64,000 nt of DNA from a bacterium (lineage in GTDB: Bacteria; Elusimicrobiota; Elusimicrobia; UBA1565; UBA9628). This document shows positions 23,223 through 32,420 of the stretch, piece by piece; position 1 is the first letter of the stretch; each line of letters opens with the position of its first letter. The stretch is from NCBI GenBank assembly GCA_021822495.1, contig JAKAQO010000007.1, forward strand, positions 1-64,000. Direction: 5' to 3'. Made by a program: the position numbers and the translations under genes. Below the pieces are notes generated by a model. That model worked only from the letters and a program-made list of their open reading frames with translations. It did not search any database and was not told the origin of the DNA.

Positions 23223-26200
23223 ATGAAAGGTCCTAAAATTGAAATAGTTCCCGCTGTTCGCGGCGCGATGCGCCGTCCGATTACGGTCGTCGTTTTAGTT
23301 TTGGCGCTGATTCTTGGCGCGTTTTGGGCGATCAAACAAATGCCTCGCGACATTTTGCCCAATCTTAATTTGCCTGTTATTTATGTCGCCCAGCCTTACG
23401 GCGGCATGACTCCGGCACAGATGGAAGGTTATTTGACCTATTACTACGAATATCACTTCCTTTATACTACGGGAATCAAATCCATCGAATCAAAAAATAT
23501 TCAAGGAACGGCTTTAATTAAGCTGACTTTCCATAATGGAACCAATATGGCCGGAGCTATGGCTGAAGTGGTTGACTATGCCGACCGGGCGAGAGCCTTC
23601 ATGCCACCGGGGACTGTGCCGCCCTTCATTTTGCGCTTTGACGCGGGAAGCCTTCCGATTGGAGATCTTGTTTTCTCAAGTAAAACGCGCCCCTTGGGGG
23701 TCATTGCGGACTTGGCCCTTAACCGGGTGAGACCCTTGTTTGCCACCTTGCCGGGAGTTTCTTCTCCCCCGCCTTTTGGCGCTTCTCAGAGAACTATTGT
23801 CATTAGAATGAATGAGCAGGCGATGAGGAAATACAACGTTTCTCCTGGGGATGTCGCCAAGGCCGTGACCCAAGGAAACGTGGTCATTCCCGCGGGGAAC
23901 ATTTATCTAGGAAACAATTACCCAATTGTTCCATTAAACTCGGTGGTCAATAATATTCAGCAGCTCGGTGATATTCCAATTCGACTGGGAACCTATCCAA
24001 CCGTTTTCGTTAGGGATGTGGCTAAAATTGAGGATGGAACAGACATCACGGTTGGATATGCCTTGATTAACGGCCGCCGTTCGATTTATATTCCGGTCAC
24101 CAAACGCCCGGATGCCTCGACACTCGCAGTCGCTGCTTTGGTCAAGAAAAACCTTCCAAACTTCCAAGATGTTTTGCCTAATGACGTGAAAGTCAGCTAT
24201 GCTTTTGACCAAACGGGCTATGTTAAGCGCGCGATTGGGTCGCTGGTCTTTGAAGGCGCGATGGGAGCTTTACTCACGAGCTTAATGGTTCTTCTCTTTC
24301 TTCGCGACTTAAAGAGCGCTTTTATCGTGACTTTAAATATTCCCCTGGCCTTGGCTTTTGCTGTGGTCGTTTTGTGGTTGACCAAGCAAACGGTCAACAT
24401 TATGACTCTTGGGGGACTGGCCTTGGCTGTTGGAGTCTTAGTAGATGAAACGACGGTCACCATTGAAAACATTCATACGCACATGGGAGACGGAAAAAGC
24501 GTCGCCCGCGCCGCCCTTGAGGGAACGAGTGAAATCATTATCCCTAAATTCATGGCCATGATCAGCATCTTGGCCGTGTTCATTCCTTCCTTTTTAATGA
24601 AAGGCGTTGCGGGAGGCCTCTTCATTCCTCTCTCCATCGCGGTCGGATTTTCGATGATGGGATCTTATTTATTATCTAATACCTTCGTTCCTATTCTATC
24701 GAGTTGGATCCTAACACACAAACATCACGAATTTGGAAGCGAAGGCCTGACGGGGTTTGCCTGGTTTAGGGAGAAATACCGGCATATACTCAAACATTTA
24801 ATGCCGTTTAGAATTCCTATTTTAATCGGTTATTTTGCTGTCGCCGGGCTTATTTTACTTTACGCCGGAATGCACTTGGGGCTTGAAATTTTCCCGCAAG
24901 TTGATAACGGAGAATTTACGATGATTCTGCGCGCTCCCACGGGAACGACTTTCCAAAAAACCGAGGAATACGCCAATCAGGCCTTGAACGCGATTAAGCA
25001 GGAGGTGGGGCCCAAAAATCTCGCTATCTCGGTTGGAATTGTCGGCATGCAGTCTCCCGATTACGCGATTAATAATATTTACTTGTGGTCTTCAGGTCCC
25101 CAATACGCGATATTGGATATCGGGCTTCGGCATGGTTGCAATATTCCAGTTGTTCCTCTTGAAGAAAAATTGCGCAAGAAATTCGCGAAACTTTTCCCGA
25201 ATATTCTGTTTTCCTTTGAGCCTAACGACATCATCAGTAAAGTCATGAGTCAAGGAGCTACAAAACCCATTGAAGTCGCGGCTGCCGGGCCTTATTTCAC
25301 CTCGGATCAAAAATACGGTCAAGAGATTAAGCAGGTTCTGTCCAAAATTCCATATCTTAGGGATCTTGAAATCGAACAGCAGTTCAATTACCCGACTGTT
25401 TCCGTGGATATGAGTCGCGAACAGGCGGGAATTAGGGGCCTGACCGTTAACCAGGTTGGGCAGACCTTGGCGGATGCGGCAGCTTCTTCCCGCTACACCA
25501 TTCCGGCTTTCTGGGCGGATTTAAAAAGTGGAATCGCCTATCAAGTGCAAGTCGAGGTTCCGCAAAGGCATATCACCTCGGTTAAAGACATCCAGAAACT
25601 TCCGATTCCGGTCAAATACAGTTCCAGCTATGCCGGAGTCATCCCTCTTAATAAATTTGCCACAGTGACCTCGACGGTCTCCGTCGGGGAATATGATCGC
25701 TATGATATGTTGCGCATGGTGAGCGTGGCGGCCAATATTTACGGCGCGGATTTGGGCAAGGTTTCAAGGGAAGTCAAGCGCGCGATGGCGACGATAGCCA
25801 AGGATCGCCCCAAAGGCGTGACTGTTTTCTTAAGAGGTCAAATAACCCCCTTGCAAGAAATGATGGACGGTTTTGCGTTTGGACTGGCCTTGTCCTTGAT
25901 CGTTATTTTCTTGGTCCTTTCAGCCAACTTCCAATCCATCAAATTGGCGGTTACGGTTTTGTCTACCGTGCCAGCAGTTTTGTCTGGAGTGGCCATTGCT
26001 CTTCTACTGACTCATACGACGATTAATATCGAATCGTTCATGGGTTCGATTATGTCCATTGGAGTCGCGGTCGCCAATGCTATTTTGTTGGTTGACTTCG
26101 CGGAACGCTTCCGTATGGAGGGAATGGGAGCCGTTCACGGAGCGGTGGACGGCGCGGCGAGCCGCTTGCGTCCTATTTTGATGACGGCTTTGGCGATGTT

Positions 26201-26468
26201 GGCCGGAATGGTCCCCATGGCCTTGGGCCTTAGCGAAGGCGGTTCTCAGACCGCTCCTTTAGGAAGGGCTGTGATCGGGGGCCTCAGCGTCGCGACCATT
26301 GCGACCTTGTTTTTGCTTCCCATGGCTTTTGCGGTCATTCAAGGGAAAGCCGCTCTTAAATCGCCCTCCTTGGATCCCGATGATCCGAAGAGCGCTCAGT
26401 ATGATTTAGGAAAAGTAAATTCCGCGCATCCCGCGGGAGAGGAGCTCAGTCATGCGCATCACGAATAA
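23223..26468 (+). CDS. RND-family (HAE1-like) efflux permease, module 2
   Basis: 1081 residues, start ATG 23223 with AGAGG upstream. It is a close paralogue of the permease at 19493-22705 along its whole length, including A-Q-P-Y-G-G-M-T-P-A-Q-M-E-G-Y, F-D-Q-T-G-Y-V-K-R-A-I and the TM4 L-V-D-E and TM10 Lys-to-Ala substitutions. The cytoplasmic C-terminus has the same S-L-D-P-D-D motif and ends in H-A-H-H-E. Its 3' end overlaps the second TolC gene by 17 bases. Probably arose by local duplication; whether the two permeases form one heteromeric pump or two pumps cannot be told from sequence. Confidence 0.92.
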   Translation: MKGPKIEIVPAVRGAMRRPITVVVLVLALILGAFWAIKQMPRDILPNLNLPVIYVAQPYGGMTPAQMEGYLTYYYEYHFLYTTGIKSIESKNIQGTALIKLTFHNGTNMAGAMAEVVDYADRARAFMPPGTVPPFILRFDAGSLPIGDLVFSSKTRPLGVIADLALNRVRPLFATLPGVSSPPPFGASQRTIVIRMNEQAMRKYNVSPGDVAKAVTQGNVVIPAGNIYLGNNYPIVPLNSVVNNIQQLGDIPIRLGTYPTVFVRDVAKIEDGTDITVGYALINGRRSIYIPVTKRPDASTLAVAALVKKNLPNFQDVLPNDVKVSYAFDQTGYVKRAIGSLVFEGAMGALLTSLMVLLFLRDLKSAFIVTLNIPLALAFAVVVLWLTKQTVNIMTLGGLALAVGVLVDETTVTIENIHTHMGDGKSVARAALEGTSEIIIPKFMAMISILAVFIPSFLMKGVAGGLFIPLSIAVGFSMMGSYLLSNTFVPILSSWILTHKHHEFGSEGLTGFAWFREKYRHILKHLMPFRIPILIGYFAVAGLILLYAGMHLGLEIFPQVDNGEFTMILRAPTGTTFQKTEEYANQALNAIKQEVGPKNLAISVGIVGMQSPDYAINNIYLWSSGPQYAILDIGLRHGCNIPVVPLEEKLRKKFAKLFPNILFSFEPNDIISKVMSQGATKPIEVAAAGPYFTSDQKYGQEIKQVLSKIPYLRDLEIEQQFNYPTVSVDMSREQAGIRGLTVNQVGQTLADAAASSRYTIPAFWADLKSGIAYQVQVEVPQRHITSVKDIQKLPIPVKYSSSYAGVIPLNKFATVTSTVSVGEYDRYDMLRMVSVAANIYGADLGKVSREVKRAMATIAKDRPKGVTVFLRGQITPLQEMMDGFAFGLALSLIVIFLVLSANFQSIKLAVTVLSTVPAVLSGVAIALLLTHTTINIESFMGSIMSIGVAVANAILLVDFAERFRMEGMGAVHGAVDGAASRLRPILMTALAMLAGMVPMALGLSEGGSQTAPLGRAVIGGLSVATIATLFLLPMAFAVIQGKAALKSPSLDPDDPKSAQYDLGKVNSAHPAGEELSHAHHE

Positions 26469-27789
26469 GTTGAAAATTTTTTCCTTGGTTTTGGGAATTG
26501 AGGCGGTTTTATTTGTTTCAGTTCCCGTCTACGCGGCTTCTCCTGCTTCGTCTTTTGGCGGTAATGCGGGCTCATCGGTCTTAACCTTGCCGGATGTGTT
26601 GCGCTTGTCCGAGGATTACAACCCGGATCTCAAAGCCGCCAAGGCGCAAGAGATTCAAGCTCAACAAGAGGTGACCATCCAACAATCCTTTTACTACCCA
26701 ACGTTAAATTTGGAAGGACAGAGCTCTGCGGGTTTTCCTGGTTCCAATCAGCACGGGATTCTTAATACCGGCGGTTTGGTCAATTCTCCGTTTGCTGATA
26801 CTCCTTCGGGAGGCTTAGTTTCTCAACTTAATATCCTGGATTTGACGATTCCTTTTAAAGTCAGTTCCGCCCGTTATTATCTGGAAGCGACCAAGCAGCA
26901 TACTGAGATTATCCGCTATGAAGTGGACTGGAAAGCCCTTGGCTATTATTTTGATTCCATTCGCTATTTGAGCGATTATCTCATTTGGAAAGATATTTAT
27001 CATCGCGCGAGCGTTCTCCAACATCTGGTCGAGCGGTTGGTTAAGACCGGACAACACAACCTTGCGGATCAATACTTAATCGAGGTTCAAGCGGGACTTG
27101 CTTTGGCGGAACAAAAAGCTTATCATGCGCGTTATGTGGCTTCCCTTAAAAATCTCGCTCTTTTTTTAGGGAAAAAGCCGGAGGATGTTTTGGTTCCTTC
27201 ATTTCGAACTTTCGATGCGAAATCACTTAAAAAAATTGCGCCAGGGGCGGCCAGCGCCTTCATTCTTAAAGCGGTCGCGGATGCGGAAAGCGCGCATTCA
27301 CTAGTGAATGCCAATAAAGCTCAAAATTATCCGACGATTGTCGGTTTGGGTTCGATTGGTTCAATGAACGCGACCAAGGGTGGAATACCTTTGAATGACA
27401 CATCCGTGGGTGTTGGCCTGAACCTGCCGGTTTTTGAAGGGTTTAAAATTCAAAGCGGAGTCAAAAAGGCGCAAGGCTTTGAAACCGAAAGGCAAGAACA
27501 GATTAAAGGACTTAAACTCTATGTGGATGAGGACAATGCCCGTTACGATGAGTCCATCGCTTATGATCAAGCGCGCATCAACACATTAAAGCCGTTGGCC
27601 AAGACCACTGAAAGCGCTTTTTCCGAAGCAAGGAAGCGTTATCTCAACTATATCGGTCCGCTTGTTGATTTACGCGATGCCATTCAATACTTGGCGCAAG
27701 TCCAGGGTGAGCTGAACGATTCCCAGACAAGTTTATGGTTTAATGCCGCTTCCAAGGCGGTCTTAAACGGCGGAAAGATCGCTCGTTAA
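26452..27789 (+). CDS. TolC-family outer-membrane efflux protein (module 2)
   Basis: 445 residues with a signal peptide ending near V-Y-A-A. Paralogue of the first TolC: L-S-E-D-Y-N-P-D-L-K-A-A, V-G-V-G-L-N-L-P-V-F-E-G-F and Y-L-N-Y-I-G-P-L-V-D-L-R-D-A mirror it. The ATG lies inside the RND2 coding end with GAGGAG about eight bases before it, so translation is coupled. It meets the minus-strand membrane protein gene tail to tail with a four-base overlap. Confidence 0.88.
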   Translation: MRITNKLKIFSLVLGIEAVLFVSVPVYAASPASSFGGNAGSSVLTLPDVLRLSEDYNPDLKAAKAQEIQAQQEVTIQQSFYYPTLNLEGQSSAGFPGSNQHGILNTGGLVNSPFADTPSGGLVSQLNILDLTIPFKVSSARYYLEATKQHTEIIRYEVDWKALGYYFDSIRYLSDYLIWKDIYHRASVLQHLVERLVKTGQHNLADQYLIEVQAGLALAEQKAYHARYVASLKNLALFLGKKPEDVLVPSFRTFDAKSLKKIAPGAASAFILKAVADAESAHSLVNANKAQNYPTIVGLGSIGSMNATKGGIPLNDTSVGVGLNLPVFEGFKIQSGVKKAQGFETERQEQIKGLKLYVDEDNARYDESIAYDQARINTLKPLAKTTESAFSEARKRYLNYIGPLVDLRDAIQYLAQVQGELNDSQTSLWFNAASKAVLNGGKIAR

Positions 27790-29414
27790 TCTAAGAGATG
27801 GGGACTGTCCCTATCTCTCTTAATCGCGAGGTTGATTTGGAGAATTTGATCTTTCCAGGGGATGAGTAATATTCTGTCCGGGTCGTCTGTCGTTCCGCGA
27901 CGACTGGCCCACGACGAGATTTCTCGCGCGAACTTCTTATCTGAAGGAATCGGCGGATATTTTTTCTGCAAGTCCGGCCGGTATAAGTAAATAGTCGAGA
28001 TGAGCTTCCAAATCAGCCAATCGGTTGGACGCTTTTGAAACAAGCGTTTTAATGATTCTGGCGCGGGCAAAAGCGTATGGGCTTTCCAGTTTGAAAACAC
28101 ATTTAAGCGGTATTTTTCAAGGATGAACGCCCTAGCTGGGATTTTCTGAGGATAGGGATAGAGATACGTCGCAATCAATGCGGGAGAGACGACCCGATAA
28201 TTCATGAGAACTTCCTGGCCTATGGTATCGCGGCTTAAATAATTTTTTCCGGTGGACAATCCCCAATCGAGGGAGGCGATAATTTGAATGAGGCAGATGA
28301 ATAAGAAGGCTCGGAATGGAAGGGCGAATTTCTTTTCATCTACCTTCATCATTTCCAACAGCGTCAAATAAATGGAAATAAGAAAAAAAAGCCCGCAGAT
28401 GGCGTAGCGCGGGGAAAGGGCTTGCCCAGGGCCGAACCCCGCGCGCCCAATGGAGGCGGCAAGACAGAAAAGAAGAGCGAATATTCCGATTGCCGCCGGC
28501 GCGAGAAAAGCCTTGTCTTTTTTAGAACGCGTCAGCGCCTGAAACAGGCTTGGAACCCCAGCGATTAACAAGGATAGCCCGACAAAATCCCTGGCGGCAA
28601 AAAAGTTCTTTCCATTATGCTTGAGCGGAAAAACGAGTATTCCCCCTAAAAATGTCAGAAGATATTCCAGAAAATTCAGCGGGTGGCTTAATCCGTAAAG
28701 GATTGTTGGTCCTCCGGTTGAGTGAAAATTAAAGCCCGTGAAGTAGATGATTCCGCAAATGAGGGCGGTCAATATCCAAATTTTTTTTTGTCGTGGACTG
28801 AAATCATTAAACAAAAGATAGATAAATCCTGCGGGCCAAATAAAAAGCCCCTGAAGGGAAGAAAAAGACGCGAGGATGGCCAAAAGGATGGCGGCAGCAA
28901 AAGCCATTTGATTCTTTCCGGATTCCTCAAGGCAGGCGATCGCCCCTAAAAAACAAAAGAAAACCAATTGCCAGGCCATTTGAAATCCCCAAAGGATGTT
29001 CTCGGTGTCGCTCAGATTAAACAACAAATAGGCGAGGGGAATGAGAGGCCAGATTCGCGGGCCATGTCTTCTGATAAAAATAATGGATAGGGAGAAAAAC
29101 GAGAGAGTCACAAGTATCCCGCTAGACATCATAGCGGCCTTGACGTTAAAAGCCGTTAGACGGTAAAGGGCGATGAAAATAAGATTAGGGATCAACATTC
29201 GGTTTTCATTGTGTTGGGCCCAAAGGTGCGCAAATTTTAGATTTCCGGCGTAGAAATGTCCCATCAGGGAAACGATTTCCCAATCGTCGAAAAACGGAGT
29301 TTTGAGTCCATAGGCGCTTATGAAGTAAAAATAAAACGCGATTGGGAAGAAAATCAGGATGAGGGCTAGGACAAAGGGTAATTGAGGGAAAAAAGAGAAT
29401 GTTCTTTGTCGCAT
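27786..29414 (-). CDS. Polytopic membrane protein, GT-C glycosyltransferase-like
   Basis: 542 residues with about 11 predicted membrane segments and a soluble C-terminal part. After TM1 the first outside loop carries F-F-D-D-W-E-I-V and then H-N-E-N-R-M; an acidic pair in this loop is characteristic of GT-C fold enzymes that use polyprenyl-phosphate sugars. No closer family recognised, so substrate and product are unknown. Its last codons are built from a palindromic repeat-like sequence. Single gene, no partner on its strand. Confidence 0.6.
   Translation of the reverse strand: MRQRTFSFFPQLPFVLALILIFFPIAFYFYFISAYGLKTPFFDDWEIVSLMGHFYAGNLKFAHLWAQHNENRMLIPNLIFIALYRLTAFNVKAAMMSSGILVTLSFFSLSIIFIRRHGPRIWPLIPLAYLLFNLSDTENILWGFQMAWQLVFFCFLGAIACLEESGKNQMAFAAAILLAILASFSSLQGLFIWPAGFIYLLFNDFSPRQKKIWILTALICGIIYFTGFNFHSTGGPTILYGLSHPLNFLEYLLTFLGGILVFPLKHNGKNFFAARDFVGLSLLIAGVPSLFQALTRSKKDKAFLAPAAIGIFALLFCLAASIGRAGFGPGQALSPRYAICGLFFLISIYLTLLEMMKVDEKKFALPFRAFLFICLIQIIASLDWGLSTGKNYLSRDTIGQEVLMNYRVVSPALIATYLYPYPQKIPARAFILEKYRLNVFSNWKAHTLLPAPESLKRLFQKRPTDWLIWKLISTIYLYRPDLQKKYPPIPSDKKFAREISSWASRRGTTDDPDRILLIPWKDQILQINLAIKRDRDSPHLLD
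27794..27818. repeat. Palindrome with GGGGACTGTCCC core at the convergent gene ends
   Basis: AGAGATGGGGAC and GTCCCTATCTCT form a 12-bp hairpin with one G-U pair. It lies in the last codons of the 27786-29414 gene and just after TolC2. The GGGGAC-T-GTCCC core resembles REP-type palindromes associated with RAYT transposases in many bacteria; it may also act as a bidirectional terminator, though no U-run follows on either strand. Confidence 0.5.
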
Positions 29415-29462
29415 TTTATTAGAATAAGTTTACAATTTTTTGAATTTCCTGCGTGTCGTGTT

Positions 29463-29471
29463 TGATATAAT
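29463..29471 (+). promoter_or_regulatory. Extended -10 promoter of gmk, leaderless start likely
   Basis: TGATATAAT (TG-n-TATAAT) lies eight bases before the gmk GTG at 29480. Transcription would begin within one to three bases of the start codon, and no Shine-Dalgarno exists in the short gap. Confidence 0.6.
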
Positions 29472-29479
29472 AAACCTCT

Positions 29480-30079
29480 GTGAAGCCTTTTTTGGTCATA
29501 TTGTCCGCGCCGTCGGGGACGGGGAAATCCACGGTTTTTCATCGTTTGATGGAAAGGCGAAAAGATGTTTTTCAGTCTATTTCCTCGACCACGCGAGCGC
29601 CGCGCCCAGGAGAAAAACCGGGGAAAGATTATTATTTTTTAAGCGTGGATGAGTTTAAGGCAAAGATTCATGCTCAAGAATTTCTGGAATGGGCGACTGT
29701 GCATGGCCAATATTATGGAACTTCTCGTCTTATGATCGAGGATTTGCTTGGGAAGGGGCTTTATCCCCTCTTGGCTATTGACGTTCAAGGGGCGGCTGCG
29801 ATTAAAAATAAAATGCCGGATTCGGTTTTGATTTTTTTAGCTCCCCCCTCGATGGAATCCTTGAAAGTTCGGCTTGAGAAAAGAAAAGAGGCCAAGGAGG
29901 ATATGGCGAAACGTTTGGCTGATTCTCGGGATGAAATTTTAGCGGCGGGAAATTACGACTATATCGTGGTCAATGACGATTTGGATAAAGCCGTTTCACA
30001 GATAGATATGATTATCTCAGCTGAGAAACTCAAGGTTTCGCGGCAAGAACTTTCGAAAATTTTACCGGCTTACACTTAA
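29480..30079 (+). CDS. gmk: Guanylate kinase
   Basis: 199 residues; converts GMP to GDP with ATP. P-loop S-A-P-S-G-T-G-K-S-T at residues 9-18, the guanylate-binding R-A-P-R-P-G-E and D-Y-Y-F, and the T-V-H-G-Q-Y-Y-G-T motif are all present. Start GTG 29480 is fixed by the four residues that normally precede the first strand. It opens an operon with rpoZ and the coenzyme A genes, an arrangement common in many bacteria. Confidence 0.95.
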   Translation: MKPFLVILSAPSGTGKSTVFHRLMERRKDVFQSISSTTRAPRPGEKPGKDYYFLSVDEFKAKIHAQEFLEWATVHGQYYGTSRLMIEDLLGKGLYPLLAIDVQGAAAIKNKMPDSVLIFLAPPSMESLKVRLEKRKEAKEDMAKRLADSRDEILAAGNYDYIVVNDDLDKAVSQIDMIISAEKLKVSRQELSKILPAYT

Positions 30080-30100
30080 ATAAGAGGAGGCGTGTATTAA

Positions 30101-30406
30101 ATGGAAAAAGAAAAGGTGAGCGCTCAATCCGAAAAGGGAGAAACAAGCGCTGATAAATCCATTGAGTCTTTGATCTTGGATTTCCCAAAGAGCAAATACG
30201 AGGCCATTCCCTTGGCGGCGGAATGGGGGCAGATTCTTCGGCGCAAAGAAGAAAATCGGCACATGACCCCCAATGAAATCCTTGAGATGGCCATGCGCGA
30301 TGTCTTGAGTGGAAAAATTACATGGAAAGACGTTCGCAAGGCGAGCGCCCAAATTCCGGAAGAGTCGCCTGATGCGCTCCTTAACAGCGCGGAAAAGTCC
30401 AAATAA
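30101..30406 (+). CDS. rpoZ: RNA polymerase omega subunit-like protein
   Basis: 101 residues. The core K-Y-E-A-I-P-L-A-A-E-W followed by T-P-N-E-I-L-E-M-A-M-R-D-V-L-S-G-K-I resembles divergent omega subunits, which help assemble beta-prime. The position between gmk and coaBC is the classical rpoZ slot and is the stronger part of the evidence. AGAGGAGG lies upstream of the ATG. Confidence 0.75.
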   Translation: MEKEKVSAQSEKGETSADKSIESLILDFPKSKYEAIPLAAEWGQILRRKEENRHMTPNEILEMAMRDVLSGKITWKDVRKASAQIPEESPDALLNSAEKSK

Positions 30407-30482
30407 GTCCGAGGGTCAACCTTTTCCGCCGAGTCTGCGTTCCGTTCGAGAGGAGCGAGAGCGTGCGCGGGCGGCTCTAGGG

Positions 30483-31058
30483 ATGGCGTTTCGCCCGCGT
30501 CGAATTGTCTTGGGGGTGACGGGTTCGATTGCGGCTTATAAAGCCCCGGAAATTATTCGCGGTTTTGTTAAGGCGGGTTTTGAAACGCGTTGCATTTTAA
30601 CTTCGAGGGCTAAAGATTTTGTTGCGCCCTTGACCTTGGCGACCCTTTCTCATTATCCGCCGATTGAAAACGAAAATGATTCTCAGCTTTGGGAGATGGC
30701 CCATTTATCCCTGGCGGAGTGGGCGCCGGTTTTGCTTATTGCTCCCGCGACTGCGGATTTTATTGCCAAGCTGGCTGCGGGGCTTGGAGATAATGCGCTT
30801 TCGCTTCTTTCTCTTGCCTTTAAGGGTCAAGTGATTGTTTGTCCGGCGATGGATGGCGGCATGTGGGAACATCCGGCCACAAAAAGAAATGTCGAGACGC
30901 TTCGCCATTTCGGTTATGAGATATGGGGTCCCGAATTGGGAGAGTTGGCCAGCGGAAAAATAGGAATTGGGCGAATGGTTGAGCCTCAAGCGATTATCGA
31001 ACGAGTGAAGAGTTTTTGGCCATCTGAAAAAGAGCGGATAAGGAAATCCCGCAGATGA
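30483..31058 (+). CDS. coaC: Phosphopantothenoylcysteine decarboxylase (CoaC half of split CoaBC)
   Basis: About 191 residues, an FMN-binding flavoprotein: G-V-T-G-S-I-A-A-Y-K-A at the N-terminus, the catalytic-type H in M-A-H-L-S-L-A, I-A-P-A-T-A-D-F-I and G-D-N. The substrate motif normally P-x-M-N-x-x-M-W reads P-A-M-D-G-G-M-W, Asn replaced by Asp. It decarboxylates phosphopantothenoylcysteine to phosphopantetheine. ATG 30483 chosen; a longer frame begins inside rpoZ but shows nothing family-like. The stop overlaps the next start as ATGA, so the usual bifunctional protein is split. Confidence 0.85.
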   Translation: MAFRPRRIVLGVTGSIAAYKAPEIIRGFVKAGFETRCILTSRAKDFVAPLTLATLSHYPPIENENDSQLWEMAHLSLAEWAPVLLIAPATADFIAKLAAGLGDNALSLLSLAFKGQVIVCPAMDGGMWEHPATKRNVETLRHFGYEIWGPELGELASGKIGIGRMVEPQAIIERVKSFWPSEKERIRKSRR

Positions 31059-31717
31059 GTTTTTCTTGGAAAGGCTTGCGAGTTCTCATTACTTCGGGGC
31101 CAACGAAGGAATTTCTCGATCCGGTGCGGTTTATCACGAACGCTTCAAGCGGAAAAATGGGATGGGCTTTGGCTGCGGAAGCTTGGCGCTTAGGCGCAAA
31201 AGTGACGGTGGTCAGTGGACCGGTCTCAACTCCCCCGCCGGGAAAAATTTTGGTTCAATGGGTTGAAACGGCTATTGAGATGAGAAACCAGGTTTTAAAG
31301 CTTGCCAAAAAGGCAGATCTTATCGTTTCGGCGGCGGCAGTAACGGATTGGCGTCCTAAGAAGTTTTCCCCCAATAAAATCAAAAGAAGGGAAGGCGAGG
31401 TTCATTTGGCGCTTGTACCCAATCCGGATATTATCGGCGAAATTGGAAAAATAAAAAAAAAGAGCGGAGCAAAGGAGCGGAAATTTCCTGTTTTGGTCGG
31501 GTTTGCGCTGGAAACTCATGATCTTGAGCGCGCGGCTTTAAAAAAAATGCGGGAGAAAAATCTGGACATGATTGTGGCTAATTCTCCGGCTTCCTTGTCC
31601 TCCGAAAGAATTCGCGCGACTTTGTTTCTCAAAACCGGCGTCAAGAAAAAACTGTCTCTGACGACTAAAAGGCTTTGCGCTCGGTCAATTTTTAATGAGA
31701 TAGAGGATTTTTTGTGA
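31055..31717 (+). CDS. coaB: Phosphopantothenate-cysteine ligase (CoaB half of split CoaBC)
   Basis: 220 residues: L-I-T-S-G-P-T-K-E, then P-V-R-F-I-T-N-A-S-S-G-K-M-G, A-A-A-V-T-D-W-R-P and the K-I-K-R loop are hallmarks of the CoaB nucleotide-binding domain, which joins cysteine to phosphopantothenate. Length equals the C-terminal domain of fused CoaBC. It overlaps coaC by four bases and the UDG gene by four, so translation is coupled. Confidence 0.9.
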   Translation: MSFSWKGLRVLITSGPTKEFLDPVRFITNASSGKMGWALAAEAWRLGAKVTVVSGPVSTPPPGKILVQWVETAIEMRNQVLKLAKKADLIVSAAAVTDWRPKKFSPNKIKRREGEVHLALVPNPDIIGEIGKIKKKSGAKERKFPVLVGFALETHDLERAALKKMREKNLDMIVANSPASLSSERIRATLFLKTGVKKKLSLTTKRLCARSIFNEIEDFL

Positions 31718-32412
31718 CAGACGCTCGAACTGAATTTACTTCACTCGCGAAGGAACTCAAACGCCGGGTCGCTTTATCGGATGAATCGGACTGGAATATG
31801 AAAGAAAATCGCCAAGGGACGCTCGAAGAACTAAAACTCGAAGTTGAATCCTGTCGGAAGTGTCCGTTGGGATTAAGCCGCATTAAAGCGGTTTTCGGAG
31901 TAGGAAATCCAAAGGCAAAGGTCATGTTTGTTGGGGAAGGCCCGGGTTATTCGGAGGACAGAAAAGGCGAACCTTTCGTCGGACGGGCGGGGCAGTTGTT
32001 GGATAAGATTCTTGAGTCCATCGGCCTTTCCCGCCAGACGGTTTATATCGCTAACACGGTTAAATGTCATCCGATGAAAAATCCGGCGACCCCCGACGCA
32101 CGGTCCAATGATCGTCCGCCGGATGAAACGGAAATAAACGCTTGCCGGCCCTACTTAGACCAGCAGATTGATTTGATTTCTCCCGCTTTTATCGTGACCT
32201 TGGGAAGCGTCGCGACTAAAGCGATGCTTCATAATGAAGAGCCGATTTCAAAAGTGCGCGGTATTTGGCGCGAATACGCGACCGCTTCGGGGCGCGTGGT
32301 GAGACTGCTTCCCACCTTCCACCCGGCGGCGCTTTTACGCAATCCTGATCTTAAGAAACTCGTATGGATGGATATGAAAAATCTTAGATCTGAACTTGAA
32401 AAAGGAGCTTGA
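31714..32412 (+). CDS. Family 4 uracil-DNA glycosylase, Fe-S type
   Basis: 232 residues from GTG 31714. The motif V-G-E-G-P-G-Y-S-E-D and G-E-P-F-V-G-R-A-G-Q-L-L, four cluster cysteines (E-S-C-R-K-C, T-V-K-C-H-P, N-A-C-R-P-Y) and H-P-A-A-L-L-R define UDG family 4. It removes uracil from DNA as the first step of base excision repair. About 35 extra N-terminal residues precede the core. Confidence 0.9.
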   Translation: MTDARTEFTSLAKELKRRVALSDESDWNMKENRQGTLEELKLEVESCRKCPLGLSRIKAVFGVGNPKAKVMFVGEGPGYSEDRKGEPFVGRAGQLLDKILESIGLSRQTVYIANTVKCHPMKNPATPDARSNDRPPDETEINACRPYLDQQIDLISPAFIVTLGSVATKAMLHNEEPISKVRGIWREYATASGRVVRLLPTFHPAALLRNPDLKKLVWMDMKNLRSELEKGA

Positions 32413-32420
32413 GTATTCTT

